Of a DNA stretch of 64,000 nucleotides, positions 55,610-64,000 are shown one piece after another. Position 1 is the stretch's first letter. Each line of letters begins with the position of its first letter. Under the pieces are notes generated by a model. The model was not told where the DNA came from, did no database searches, and saw only the letters and a list, made by a program, of their open reading frames with translations. A program made the position numbers and the translations under genes. The stretch covers positions 1,277,341 through 1,341,340 of the forward strand of contig CBDBES010000002.1 of assembly GCA_965204465.1 (NCBI GenBank), written 5' to 3'. The DNA is from CBDBES01 sp965204465. GTDB taxonomy: Bacteria > Spirochaetota > Leptospiria > Turneriellales > CBDBES01.

Positions 55610-55899
55610 TCCATAGTCAAAAGAAATTTGACGATGCCACTATTTTGGAGGCGCTGTCGTTACCAGACCAAGCCCCATTATACTTACAAAACAGCCACCA
55701 CTATTATGGGTTACAAAGCAAGCTAAAAATAGGGGGTATACATAAAAATAGAACGCCATTCCACTATAGTTTCACCCTACGGGCACAGGTCTTTCTTTTT
55801 TGTGGAAAAAATAAATTTTACAATCCATGCCCCCTCTTACTTTGGTAGAAGGGATCCATTTACTTTATAAATCTCTTTTAAGATATTCGAAGATCAATT
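55610..55899. repeat. RND-gene scrap and palindromic repeat element, copy E
   Basis: Directly after the RND stop an internal RND segment recurs (SQKKFDDATILEA in one frame), then the flank seen also after the truncated copy, then CACCCTACGGGCACAGG (about 55772-55788). The conserved order shows that the tail and repeat were duplicated together with the gene. Confidence 0.7.
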
Positions 55900-56370
55900 T
55901 CAATGGATCGTAATGGATCGAATAATTTTCCCTATTTCAGAGACTTCCGTTTCTTCCGGAAAATCAAGACAGTTATACAACGCCAGTAAGAATATATTCT
56001 TTTTCTGAAACATGCAAGCCATGAAGAATCTGCCATCTATATAATATTCATAAGGCAGAAAAATAACATCATCTTTTTTATATACTTTTAAACTTCCAGG
56101 ATCAGGTACTACATTTTGTTTCTCCAAAAAAGAATGCATTTTCCCTTCTAATGTATTTTCTTTCAAAAAAGAATATTCTTCTAATTCTTTCGGAATTTTT
56201 TTCGTCATGCCTATTTTTATCGAGAATATTTGCAAAGCTCCTTTACCTGATATAGGATCGAAAAAGGCAGGTATATTTTGGACCACTTCCATTTCCCACA
56301 TTCTCGAATACTGCAAAGAATACCACTGATTTGGAGATAGGAATGTCTGATACAGTTTATTTTCTTGCAC
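55900..56370 (-). CDS. Conserved hypothetical protein downstream of argG
   Basis: 156 residues, no signal peptide or membrane segment. Pattern NQWYSLQYSRMWEMEVVQNI and KVYKKDDVIFLPYEYYIDGR suggests a small alpha/beta cytoplasmic domain of the kind often annotated only as DUF; I do not assign a family. Its start overlaps the end of argG by 14 bases, so it is the last gene of the pdhC-argG operon. Confidence 0.65.
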   Translation of the reverse strand: MQENKLYQTFLSPNQWYSLQYSRMWEMEVVQNIPAFFDPISGKGALQIFSIKIGMTKKIPKELEEYSFLKENTLEGKMHSFLEKQNVVPDPGSLKVYKKDDVIFLPYEYYIDGRFFMACMFQKKNIFLLALYNCLDFPEETEVSEIGKIIRSITIH

Positions 56371-57562
56371 TTTCGCCTTTTATGGTTAAGCCATATAATC
56401 GAATGAATCCTTCTGCATCTGATTGATCATACTCTTCCTCTGATTCAAAAGAGGCCAATTCATTGTTATATAAAGATTGATCTGATTTTCTTCCTACTAT
56501 GATCGCATTTCCTTTATATAGTTTCAATCTTACTATGCCTGTTACATATTTTTGGGTTTGGTCGATCAATGTTTGAAGAGCTTCTCTTTCGGGTGTAAAC
56601 CATTTTCCATTATAGATCAATTTGGCATATCGAATGCTTAATTCATCTTTTAGATGCTGAACATCTCTTTCTAATGTGATGGATTCCAGGTCTCTATGGG
56701 CAATTTGAAGTAATGTGCCCCCAGGTGTTTCATAGACTCCCCTGGACTTGATCCCCACTAATCTGTTTTCTACAATGTCTATCCTACCGATTGCATGATT
56801 TGCTGCAATTTTATTTAGTTCTTCTAAAATAGAATGAGCTGCATATTTTTTACCGTCAATGGAAATGGCATTTCCCGATTGAAAACCTATTTCTATATAA
56901 AGAGGTTTTTGGGGAGCTTTTTCAGGAGAAAGAGTCTTTAGAAACATTTCTTCTTTTGGTTCATGATAAGGGTCTTCTAAAATTCCTCCTTCATAAGAAG
57001 TATGCAATAGATTTTCATCTATAGAGTATGGCTTTTCAGGATCCACATTGATGGGTATATTTTCCTTTTTAGCATACTGGATCAGATCATTTCTACCATT
57101 GAAAGGCCATGTTCTCCAAGGAACGATGATCTTCAATTCAGGTGCCAGGGCCATGAATGCTAGTTCAAACCGCACCTGATCATTCCCTTTACCAGTGGCC
57201 CCATGCGCCACTGCATCCGCATTCTCTTTTAAAGCCAGTTGTACCTGTTTCTTTGCGATCAATGGCCTGGCAATGGCAGTTCCCAGAAGGTAACGCATTT
57301 CATAAATGGCAGAAGCCCTTATCATGGGGAATACATAATCCTCCGCAAATTCTTTCCTGAGATCAAATAAATAAAATTTAGAAGCGCCAGTCTGTTTGGC
57401 CTTTTCTTTTAATCCAGAGAAATCTTCTTTCTGCCCAATGTCGGCGCAAAACGCAATAACCTTACAGTCATATTCTTTTTTGAGCCAATACAATATTACA
57501 GACGTATCCAGACCCCCTGAATAAGCCAAAACTACTTTTTTGACTTCTGAACCCATGATCAT
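56357..57562 (-). CDS. argG: Argininosuccinate synthase
   Basis: Joins citrulline and aspartate with ATP in arginine biosynthesis. The ATP-binding PP-motif VLAYSGGLDTSVILYWL is at the N-terminus, followed by AHGATGKGNDQVRFEL and SRGVYETPGGTLL. 401 residues, normal length. The first ATG overlaps the stop of the upstream pdhC by one base (TAATG); Met3 is an alternative. No defects seen. Confidence 0.95.
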   Translation of the reverse strand: MIMGSEVKKVVLAYSGGLDTSVILYWLKKEYDCKVIAFCADIGQKEDFSGLKEKAKQTGASKFYLFDLRKEFAEDYVFPMIRASAIYEMRYLLGTAIARPLIAKKQVQLALKENADAVAHGATGKGNDQVRFELAFMALAPELKIIVPWRTWPFNGRNDLIQYAKKENIPINVDPEKPYSIDENLLHTSYEGGILEDPYHEPKEEMFLKTLSPEKAPQKPLYIEIGFQSGNAISIDGKKYAAHSILEELNKIAANHAIGRIDIVENRLVGIKSRGVYETPGGTLLQIAHRDLESITLERDVQHLKDELSIRYAKLIYNGKWFTPEREALQTLIDQTQKYVTGIVRLKLYKGNAIIVGRKSDQSLYNNELASFESEEEYDQSDAEGFIRLYGLTIKGESARK

Positions 57563-58911
57563 TATAACAAAGACGGATTTTCCAGAAAGAATGCTAAAGA
57601 GTTCAGATATTCAGCCCCTTTAGACCCATCTATCACTCGATGGTCGCAGGATAGAGTTACTGTCATCATTTCCTGAGGAAGGAATGCCTTTTCTTGCTCG
57701 TTCCATACGGCCTCTTTTTGATTCGTTCCAACGGCTAATAAGGCTGCTTCCGGAGGATTGATAATGGCATTAAAAGAATCAATTCCATACATGCCTAAAT
57801 TGGATATAGTAAAAGAACCCCCCGTATATTCTTCTGGTAGCAATTTTTTCTCTCTGGCCTTTTTAGCGAGTTGTTTAACCTCAGAAGATATTTGAAATAC
57901 AGATTTGCCGTCTGCATTTCTAACAATGGGAGTGATCAATCCATCTTCGATGGCAACCGCGATGCCTATGTCAATATTGCCTTTCCATAGAATGGAATCT
58001 CCCATCCATTGCGCATTTACTTCTCTTTTTTCTTGCAATGCCATGGCGCATGCTCGTACAATAAAATCATTTATGCTTAATTTTGGTGGAAAATGAGGAT
58101 CGGATCCTTCTTTTTCTTTTTTCTCTTTATATTCGTTTAATCCAAGGTTCATATCGCCTCTTAATTGGATCAATTTAGTGACGTTTATTTTTTGACTCAA
58201 ATAGAAATGAGGAATGGTACTTTTTGATTCAGTCAGTCTCTTTGCAATTGATTGTCTCATCAGGGATACAGGCACCCTTTGATCTTTTCTGGGAATAGAG
58301 GAAGAGACCATTTTCCCTGACTTTGTACTTGCTTCTTCTACATCTCTTTTAACGATCCTGCCATTTGGGCCTGTGCCATTGATGCCTTCCAGTGAGATAC
58401 CCATCGTAGAAGCCATTTTTTTGGCAAGGGGAGAGGCTTTGATCCTACCAGAAACAGTAGAGCTTTTGATCATTGGTTCTTTAGAAGAAGCAGGCTCTGG
58501 GGGAGGCGTCATTGATTGATCTTTTGCTGGGGGGGGAGGGGGTGTTTCTGTTATGGGTGAGAGTTCCTGTTTTTCTTCTGTTTTTTCTTTTTGACCATCT
58601 TCTTTTGATTCAGTTTTTTGGAGGCTTTTCAGTTGCTCTTCCGCTTTTTTGATGATCTCATTGATGTCTTCTCCTTTTTCTCCCAGTATGGCAATAGGGG
58701 CACCTATGGGTAAACGAGAAGAAGGAGAGACCATTTTTTTAAGCAGAATCCCCTCATCAAAAGCTTCTAATTCCATGGCTGCTTTATCTGTTTCTACCGA
58801 CGCGACCACATCTCCTGGACTGATCGTATCGCCTTCTTCTTTAAGCCATTTTATCAGTACCCCCTCTTCCATCGTAGGGGATAGTTGTGTCATTTCAATA
58901 AATTGAGCCAT
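57562..58911 (-). CDS. pdhC: Pyruvate dehydrogenase E2, dihydrolipoamide acetyltransferase
   Basis: Core acetyltransferase of the pyruvate dehydrogenase complex. It has one N-terminal lipoyl domain with the lipoylated Lys in VETDKAAMELEAF (about Lys43), an acidic/proline-rich linker (ETPPPPPAKDQSMTPPPE), a peripheral subunit-binding domain (IKASPLAKKMASTMGISLEG, GTGPNGRIVKRDV) and the catalytic domain with LSCDHRVIDGSKGAEYL. 449 residues. E1 and E3 genes are not adjacent on this side; upstream is an AT-rich spacer of 200 bases. AGGAAT lies immediately before the ATG. Confidence 0.92.
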   Translation of the reverse strand: MAQFIEMTQLSPTMEEGVLIKWLKEEGDTISPGDVVASVETDKAAMELEAFDEGILLKKMVSPSSRLPIGAPIAILGEKGEDINEIIKKAEEQLKSLQKTESKEDGQKEKTEEKQELSPITETPPPPPAKDQSMTPPPEPASSKEPMIKSSTVSGRIKASPLAKKMASTMGISLEGINGTGPNGRIVKRDVEEASTKSGKMVSSSIPRKDQRVPVSLMRQSIAKRLTESKSTIPHFYLSQKINVTKLIQLRGDMNLGLNEYKEKKEKEGSDPHFPPKLSINDFIVRACAMALQEKREVNAQWMGDSILWKGNIDIGIAVAIEDGLITPIVRNADGKSVFQISSEVKQLAKKAREKKLLPEEYTGGSFTISNLGMYGIDSFNAIINPPEAALLAVGTNQKEAVWNEQEKAFLPQEMMTVTLSCDHRVIDGSKGAEYLNSLAFFLENPSLL

Positions 58912-59110
58912 ATTCCTATTTTTAATTATTCTCCTGTAGTTTTTATTAAGTTTTTATCTTACTTTTATGAACATTTCTATTTTAGAAATTATATAAAAAC
59001 AAGACCTGCCTGATCGTCATATATTCAATTTCAAATACCACTGCAAATTGCAATTATTTTTTTATTGCAGAAATTTTTTTTTGAAATTGTTCTTTTTTCA
59101 ACTTCTTAAA

Positions 59111-59809
59111 TCATTTCATATTTACTTGGGTATCTTTTTCATTGCTTAGATACCTGTCAATAATAGCATGTATTAAATAGATCACAGGGGTAATGAATAC
59201 TGCGATCAAAAGCTTGTAAAAATAACTACCCAAAGCCAGAAGAATAAAATCCTTAAAAGCCAAAAATCCAGGTAAAACAAATGCGATGAAACCAACTAGA
59301 AAAGTATCTATTACCTGACTGATTGCGGTACTCCCTGTAGCCCTTAGCCATAGCTTTTTCTTTCCTGTTCTTTTTTTAAAAGAAGTAAATACGATCACAT
59401 CCACAAGCTGGCTTACGGCAAAGGCAGTTACAGAACCAAAGATCGTCCACATGGATTGTATGAATACCTGAGAGAAGGCATCGGAACGAATAGGGGACTT
59501 ATCCCAAATAGGGATCAGATTCTCCAGATAAAGGATCAAGAAGCAGTAAATGATCAAACCAATGGTGAGAAAAGTTAATCTTTGTACTCCTTTCCTTCCA
59601 AAATATTCATTAATAAGATCGGTTGTGATAAAGACTATTGGCCATGGTATCAGGCCAACAGACAATATTACTTCTTTCAGTTGAAATATTCCCAAATGGA
59701 TGGGGCCTATGGAAAATAATTTACCTCCCGTTAACTCAGCTAAAATAGTATTGCTAATGAAAAAACCGCCTAAGATGAAATATATCCAATCTTTTCTAGT
59801 ATTTTGCAT
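59111..59809 (-). CDS. Queuosine precursor transporter (VUT family)
   Basis: 232 residues with about six membrane helices. The family motif TDLINEYFGRKGVQRLTFL and the C-terminal SQVIDTFLVGFIAF match the VUT/YhhQ family, which imports the queuosine precursors preQ0/preQ1 for tRNA modification. No preQ1 riboswitch-like pattern was seen in the 150 bases upstream. An AT-rich inverted repeat (tgcaat / attgca, about 59046-59070) lies after the stop and might help termination. Confidence 0.88.
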   Translation of the reverse strand: MQNTRKDWIYFILGGFFISNTILAELTGGKLFSIGPIHLGIFQLKEVILSVGLIPWPIVFITTDLINEYFGRKGVQRLTFLTIGLIIYCFLILYLENLIPIWDKSPIRSDAFSQVFIQSMWTIFGSVTAFAVSQLVDVIVFTSFKKRTGKKKLWLRATGSTAISQVIDTFLVGFIAFVLPGFLAFKDFILLALGSYFYKLLIAVFITPVIYLIHAIIDRYLSNEKDTQVNMK

Positions 59810-60279
59810 AGATCAGTTCAGGCTTTATTTGATCCTTCTTTCAATTCAATTGATCTAAGCCATCAATACATGAGGATTTAATTATCTCATAGTCTACTTG
59901 GGCGTCGATTTCATACGAATTTCATTTGAGCCTTTACGATCTACAGCTATACAATAGGCTAGTGTGTCAAGTATAATTGGTTTCTACAAATTGGTTATTG
60001 CAAAAAAAATTAAGCAAACTGTTTGACATAGTGGGTGTTCCATTTTACAGGTTACAGGATGTAACTCGCCCAACCTAACTTCCATGAAAAATATGTAAGT
60101 TCCAGGCTTTGCCAAAGTGATTTGATGGTCTCAATGGATATTCACAATTCACAAAAATTAAATTTTATGTTTTGTAATTGATGATGTTACTGTATAATAT
60201 TATTATTAAGATGATCATCAAATGTTTTAATTTAAGAGTTTGAAGTTTCTCACTATATAATACTATTATTAAGACAATC
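59810..60279. other. Intergenic region with degraded repeat
   Basis: No gene. A weak relative of the dispersed repeats lies at about 60040-60120 (ttacaggatgtaac). The string attggtttctacaa (about 59979-59992) is the reverse complement of the bases just left of the truncated IS copy (about 20408-20421), possibly old shared flank. Two short segments (actattattaag, about 60188 and 60262) are repeated. Confidence 0.4.
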
Positions 60280-60467
60280 GGGGCTGTCTAAAAAGGGAGT
60301 GATTTTTCATTGACTTTGCCAATACAGGCGCTTAATAAGAGTCTTTTGAGTAGTATTTGGGGAACAGCCTGCGGCTGGGCTGGAGGTATAGTTTTATTTC
60401 TATATTTTTGGGTTTTATCTCATTTAAAGTGACTTTTTTCCTGAATATCACTTTTTTTACCTTCTTT

Positions 60468-60734
60468 TTAGCCCCCTGCGCAGCCAGTAGGCTGTTTTCC
60501 GAACAAGAGGGGCGCACCTCTCCCATGATCCCCTGATCCAAGACGGTCTAAACCATAAGCATAGGAAGAAAATTGCTTCATCGCATACCGATACATCTTT
60601 ACTAAATTATAGCTGGTATAGAACATACCTGTCTCTGTTCGGACTTTATCAATGCCCCTGAGAGAATATCTTTTATAGAAAGAATTCCGTTTCTTATGAC
60701 CAAAAATGGTCTCTACCTCAAAGCCTCTTATTAA
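60468..60734 (-). pseudogene. Out-of-frame 3' part of IS1182-like transposase
   Basis: Continues the transposase in another frame: IRGFEVETIFGHKKRNSFYK, then YSLRGIDKVRTETGMFYTSY, the conserved Glu-containing C-terminal block of IS1182/IS5-type enzymes. Relative to family members about 100 or more residues are missing between the two frames, so it is a deletion as well as a frameshift. Confidence 0.75.
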
Positions 60735-61765
60735 GCGCCTGTATTTTTCTCTGTGCCATCGACTAAATCAATCAGTTTATCAGTATCACCTGAGGTCTGC
60801 GAGATGGAGTAATCTAAAACAAACCCATCACTCGTGGCAACACCCTCATTATATCCAGGCTTGATCACTTCGTCTTTTTGAAACATAGCTATCGCATCGG
60901 GGTCTGTCTTCGAATAGCTCCTACGCTTACCTAATAATAATTTTGAATAATTATATTTCTTGAGCCGATGTAATAATACTTTTAGCCGACGGAACTTCGC
61001 TTTCCTGTCCCGCCCAGCATCACGGCTTATCTCATGATCTTTTAATTGTGAATTAACATCTGTGATCATCTTATCTATATCAGAATCCGAGAAGTTCCTG
61101 TTACTTGTCTCAGAGTAATCACCATTACCGTATTCTTTACCCTCTGACTTCTCAATGCGAGAAATATAGGAAAAAAGCATGTCTAACTCTGATTCTATCT
61201 TCGCTGTTTGGTTTTTTACACGCTTGCCCCAGATCACCTTATGACGATTCGCATCTGCCTCGAATTTAGAATGATCTATGAAAATATCTTTAGCAGTAAT
61301 AATACCATTCTTTATACCTATTTGAATCACCTCCTGGAATATCTTTTTTATATCTTTCTCTAAACGAGAACGAAAATTATTCAGGGTACGAAAATCTATG
61401 ATCTTATTCCCACTGAGCCACTTAAAGGCAATGTTCTCTCTAAGCAATTTAGCTACCCCACGACAGCTATAGGTCTTGTAAGTAAGAGCCAGAAGCCACA
61501 CACTTAACAATAACCTGGGATTATAGGCGCTGGCTCCCCCACCTTTATAGCTGGATATAAGAGAATCAATATTGATTTTGTCCATAGCAAGCTTGATAAA
61601 GCGTGCAATATGAAACTTAGGCAGGGATTGCTCAATATCCTCCGGAAAAAGCTCTCTCTGTCCTGTATCGTATTCCTTAAAGGTTACCTGCCTGTGTAGA
61701 TATTTCTTATCATTTACCTCTTGCGGAGGCAGGTCTGTAAATAAAAGTGAATTATTCTGAGACAT
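60731..61765 (-). CDS. IS1182-like transposase, N-terminal part
   Basis: 344 residues covering the helical DNA-binding N-terminus (FIKLAMDKINIDSLISSYKG, RLLLSVWLLALTYKTYSCRG), the first catalytic Asp region (IFIDHSKFEADANRHKVIWG) and the second (GFVLDYSISQTSGDTDKLID). It stops at NTGA, where the family would continue with a Cys-rich segment and the final Glu block, now out of frame. Probably inactive. The gene starts about 80 bases inside the right inverted repeat. Confidence 0.88.
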   Translation of the reverse strand: MSQNNSLLFTDLPPQEVNDKKYLHRQVTFKEYDTGQRELFPEDIEQSLPKFHIARFIKLAMDKINIDSLISSYKGGGASAYNPRLLLSVWLLALTYKTYSCRGVAKLLRENIAFKWLSGNKIIDFRTLNNFRSRLEKDIKKIFQEVIQIGIKNGIITAKDIFIDHSKFEADANRHKVIWGKRVKNQTAKIESELDMLFSYISRIEKSEGKEYGNGDYSETSNRNFSDSDIDKMITDVNSQLKDHEISRDAGRDRKAKFRRLKVLLHRLKKYNYSKLLLGKRRSYSKTDPDAIAMFQKDEVIKPGYNEGVATSDGFVLDYSISQTSGDTDKLIDLVDGTEKNTGA

Positions 61766-61886
61766 AACGTAGAATAGAGCAAAATCGATTTATCCTGACA
61801 AGTAATTATAATAGACTTTTTCTCGTAAGCCTTTTTAGACAGCCCCAGGAGGTCAAGTGTCTGGGATGGGAAAGAAAAATAACTAT

Positions 61887-62765
61887 TTATAGATAGGCCA
61901 AAAGAGGCAGGGGATGAAAAGATATCCTTAAACGATTACCAGGAGAAAAAGCAAAATGATTTTTAAAACCATCTATAAAAATAGATCCTGTTACCATGCC
62001 TGAGATGATTTGAAATTCATCTTTTTCTGAAAGAATCTTTTCTGTGATTGCTTTTTTTTCTGAACAGGAATATAATTCTCTTACCCTAAAGGCAAACTGC
62101 CTTTTTTTTAGAGAATTATGGCCTTTAAATGGTTTTCCACCGGCCGATTTAAAGGCAGCGCTTGAACCATTGGCAGTAGATATCCAAATACCGGAAGATT
62201 TATGCCATTGTTTTATTTTATTTAAACATAGTAGATAAAAACTGATTGATGCGGGATTTTTTTCTGAGATCAGAATATCATTTAGAATAGGGACAGATAG
62301 CTTTTTCCCTCCCAGGCTCAGCACCAGTCTATCTAATTTTTGGGGTTGAACCCTATTCTGCTCAATTTGGTATAAATGATCTATAAAAGATCTTTTTTGA
62401 GAAAAGAGACTAAATTTGCAATAATGCCCTACGCTTGTCTGTGGAGAAGAGTTTATTCCCAAAATAGGAACCTTTTTAAATTTATGCGAACAGTGTAAAA
62501 AAGTACCATCTCCTCCAAGACTGATCCAAAGATCATTATTGTTGTTGATGTCTGAAAAATCTTTATCCCTTTTGTAAAATTGATGCTTTATTTTTTCTTT
62601 TATAAGCAATTCCGAAAGAAGCTCAATAGATTTAGTATGATTTTCATGCGAAATTTCGAGTAGATGCCTAAACTCATCAACTTTTTTTATAGACTTCCAG
62701 GTATCATTCGACTGTAATTTTTCTTTATTGCTCGGCTTATAAATTATGGCGATTTCCAGGGGCAT
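61887..62765 (-). CDS. nadK: NAD kinase
   Basis: Phosphorylates NAD to NADP. 292 residues with the ATP/NAD-binding LWISLGGDGTFLHC, the NE-type motif LNDILISEKNP and ISTANGSSAAFKSAGG in place of the more usual TPTGSTAY. The last shows the expected small-residue pattern with an Asn for the usual Thr/Pro. It starts 12 bases after the cimA stop and is probably cotranscribed. The IS element lies 40 bases past its stop. Confidence 0.88.
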   Translation of the reverse strand: MPLEIAIIYKPSNKEKLQSNDTWKSIKKVDEFRHLLEISHENHTKSIELLSELLIKEKIKHQFYKRDKDFSDINNNNDLWISLGGDGTFLHCSHKFKKVPILGINSSPQTSVGHYCKFSLFSQKRSFIDHLYQIEQNRVQPQKLDRLVLSLGGKKLSVPILNDILISEKNPASISFYLLCLNKIKQWHKSSGIWISTANGSSAAFKSAGGKPFKGHNSLKKRQFAFRVRELYSCSEKKAITEKILSEKDEFQIISGMVTGSIFIDGFKNHFAFSPGNRLRISFHPLPLLAYL

Positions 62766-62777
62766 TTCTTAGTTAGA

Positions 62778-63425
62778 CTATAAAATAAGATTGAGTAGCC
62801 TTTCCGTGGCCTGCACAGCGGCTAATACCTGGTCCGGGTGAACTCCTTTGGTGATCAAAGGTTTATCCTTTTTTCTTTGCCATATAATTTTACATTCTAC
62901 CAAAGCAGAAGTCTCGCCTCCTGGGGGGATTCTAACTTCGTAATTAATTAATTTGGGAAGAGATAATTTGATCTGCCTGCTCCAATTTTTGATGGCATTC
63001 ATAAAGGCATCATAGCCTCCATCCCCTGTACCCGTTACATTATAATCCTTATCTTTATAAATAAGGATCATACTACATACGGGGGATATTCCCTTTCCTG
63101 AGGTGATCACTATATGTTTAATTTCTATTTTTTTATGTTCTGGTAATTTAAGTACATCCGCAATAATAAAAGGTATATCTTCTCTGGTAACGGTCTTTTT
63201 CTGGTCTCCCAGATGAATGATCTTATTCAATACCTTTTTGCGACTTTCTTCACTTAGGTCGATCCCCAGGTCTTTTAAATTATGTTCCAGAGAAGCCTTA
63301 CCTGAGAGTTTTCCTAATGCATAAGAATGTTTTCTACCAAATCTGGATGGGTCTAAAAAAACTATGATATAATTTACCCTTTTTATCTCCATCGGCATGA
63401 ATGCCTGCCGTTTGTGTAAATACAT
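62778..63425 (-). CDS. cimA: (R)-citramalate synthase, 3' part after frameshift
   Basis: C-terminal half of the enzyme: FLDPSRFGRKHSYALGKLSG, then EDIPFIIADVLKLPE, TGTGDGGYDAFMNAIKN and YEVRIPPGGETSALVECKI, the allosteric LeuA dimer domain that binds isoleucine in Leptospira. Native coding in this frame begins only at about 63357. The codons before it are the shifted reading of the 5' part, so the annotated start (63425) is artificial. Confidence 0.85.
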   Translation of the reverse strand: MYLHKRQAFMPMEIKRVNYIIVFLDPSRFGRKHSYALGKLSGKASLEHNLKDLGIDLSEESRKKVLNKIIHLGDQKKTVTREDIPFIIADVLKLPEHKKIEIKHIVITSGKGISPVCSMILIYKDKDYNVTGTGDGGYDAFMNAIKNWSRQIKLSLPKLINYEVRIPPGGETSALVECKIIWQRKKDKPLITKGVHPDQVLAAVQATERLLNLIL

Positions 63426-64000
63426 CCTCGCCTACAATTGGTTCATTCTCTGCCAGTCTTTTCCCGGAAAAAGTCTCTACCACTCTGGACAGAGAAAAAA
63501 GCGCTTTTTCTTTGATCTGTGTTTTTAATTTTAGATGATCATGAATATTGGCAATCACTTGGGCTAAAGAGGCATTCCCCGTTCGTTCTCCTAAACAATT
63601 GACTGTTACATGTACCCCGTCTATATTGGCTCTAATGGCTTCTAATACATTGATGGTACCCAGACCATAATCATTATGCGGATGGAAATCAAAATGGATG
63701 GAATTATATTTACTTTTTATCTCTTTTACATATTCGTATACTTCCAGAGGATAAAGTGTCCCAAGAGTGTCTGGGAGCATGATCCTCAATACATTTTGAC
63801 TTGATAGAAAAGATAAAAAATCATATACATAAGATCTTTCGTTTTTAAATCCATTTGACCAGTCCTCTAAATAAATATTCACATTTACTTTTTTGAATTG
63901 GCATACCGAATGATTTTTTGAATATCAGAGAAATGTTGCTTGCTGGTTTTATTCAACTGTTTTTTTAAATGACGAAGGCTTCCTTTGGCTAGCAAATTCA
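63334..64000 (-). CDS. cimA: (R)-citramalate synthase, 5' part, runs off right edge
   Basis: Condenses pyruvate and acetyl-CoA in the pyruvate route to isoleucine. The frame is open to the window edge (reading NLLAKGSLRHLKKQLNKTS upstream of VNIYLEDWSNGF). It shows the HMGL-like barrel metal motif FDFHPHNDYGLG, NCLGERTGNASL and EDVFTQTAGIHADGDKKGKL. It goes out of frame at a T7 run (63355-63361 as A7 on the + strand): six Ts would give SFLDPSRFGRKHSYALG and join the 3' part. The text matches Leptospira CimA more closely than 2-isopropylmalate synthase. Confidence 0.85.

Larger units (their letters stand above)
60280..61846 (-). mobile_element. IS1182-like insertion sequence
   Basis: Bounded by 17-base perfect inverted repeats: ggggctgtctaaaaagg at 60280-60296 and its complement at 61830-61846. 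Length 1567. The transposase gene runs leftward but is broken. No obvious target-site duplication (left flank ends gacaatc, right flank starts aggaggt). Its 5' end matches the truncated copy at 20428-21021. Confidence 0.88.

Noticed and set aside
59810..59960. preQ1 riboswitch before the queuosine precursor transporter
   Set aside because: I looked for the short hairpin plus A-rich tail of preQ1-I and the preQ1-II layout and saw neither.
60280..61846. Target-site duplication around the IS1182-like element
   Set aside because: Flanks gacaatc and aggaggt do not match, so no duplication can be claimed.
1..64000. tRNA or rRNA genes, phage structural genes, plasmid origin
   Set aside because: None recognised by eye on either strand; I cannot exclude a small RNA that needs covariance search.

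Overview
The window is AT-rich bacterial chromosome. Several independent features place it in the Leptospira lineage (Spirochaetota, Leptospirales). A Leptospira-type (R)-citramalate synthase runs off the right edge. HisG is the short, regulatory-subunit-dependent form. Many predicted lipoproteins have relaxed spirochaete-style lipoboxes (SINC, RTQNC, SLTCS, SFFSC). I cannot name a genus. Conserved single-copy genes sit at the two ends and at 8 kb (ino1, truA, hisG, a TPR membrane protein, a rhomboid protease; then argG, the pyruvate dehydrogenase E2 gene, a queuosine-precursor transporter, nadK, cimA). Nearly everything between them is accessory DNA.

Layout. 1-3.3 kb: ino1-truA facing hisG and a TPR membrane protein. 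3.3-7.1 kb: two secreted ankyrin proteins made by tandem duplication, each followed by a broken copy of the neighbouring TPR gene. 7.1-7.9 kb: remnants of two transposases. 8-9 kb: rhomboid. 9-20.2 kb: a cluster of three giant exported proteins, two Gly-rich/FlgD-like paralogues and one FG-GAP beta-propeller. 20.4-21 kb: a truncated IS1182-like element. 21-27.2 kb: a lipoprotein cluster with a large beta-rich protein that was probably once continuous with a transglutaminase-like domain. 27.4-37.7 kb: an O-polysaccharide cluster (wzm, wzt, three intact glycosyltransferases, gmd, rmd, one broken glycosyltransferase) with the logic of an ABC-exported D-rhamnose polymer. 37.7-39.3 kb: decayed DNA. 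39.4-46.1 kb: three Cys-rich lipoprotein paralogues next to a subtilase/FN3/RCC1 protein whose lipoprotein leader is cut off by an in-frame amber codon. 46.4-52.4 kb: dispersed palindromic repeats, two more ankyrin proteins and ankyrin fragments, and a duplicated fragment of an RND pump joined at a 27-nt G tract. 52.5-55.6 kb: the intact RND pump. 55.9-64 kb: housekeeping genes, plus a second IS1182-like copy.

The dominant theme is local duplication followed by decay. Ankyrin, RCC1, glycosyltransferase, lipoprotein and RND segments are all copied in tandem with fragments of their neighbours. Three genes (the transglutaminase fusion, a glycosyltransferase, cimA) are broken at or next to short homopolymer runs. 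This could be real phase variation or pseudogene formation, or sequencing error, and read-level data are needed to decide. I saw no CRISPR array, tRNA, rRNA or phage structural genes. The best candidates for undescribed biology are the three-gene giant exported protein cluster, the lipoprotein/transglutaminase locus, and the modular ankyrin and RCC1 surface-protein arrays.
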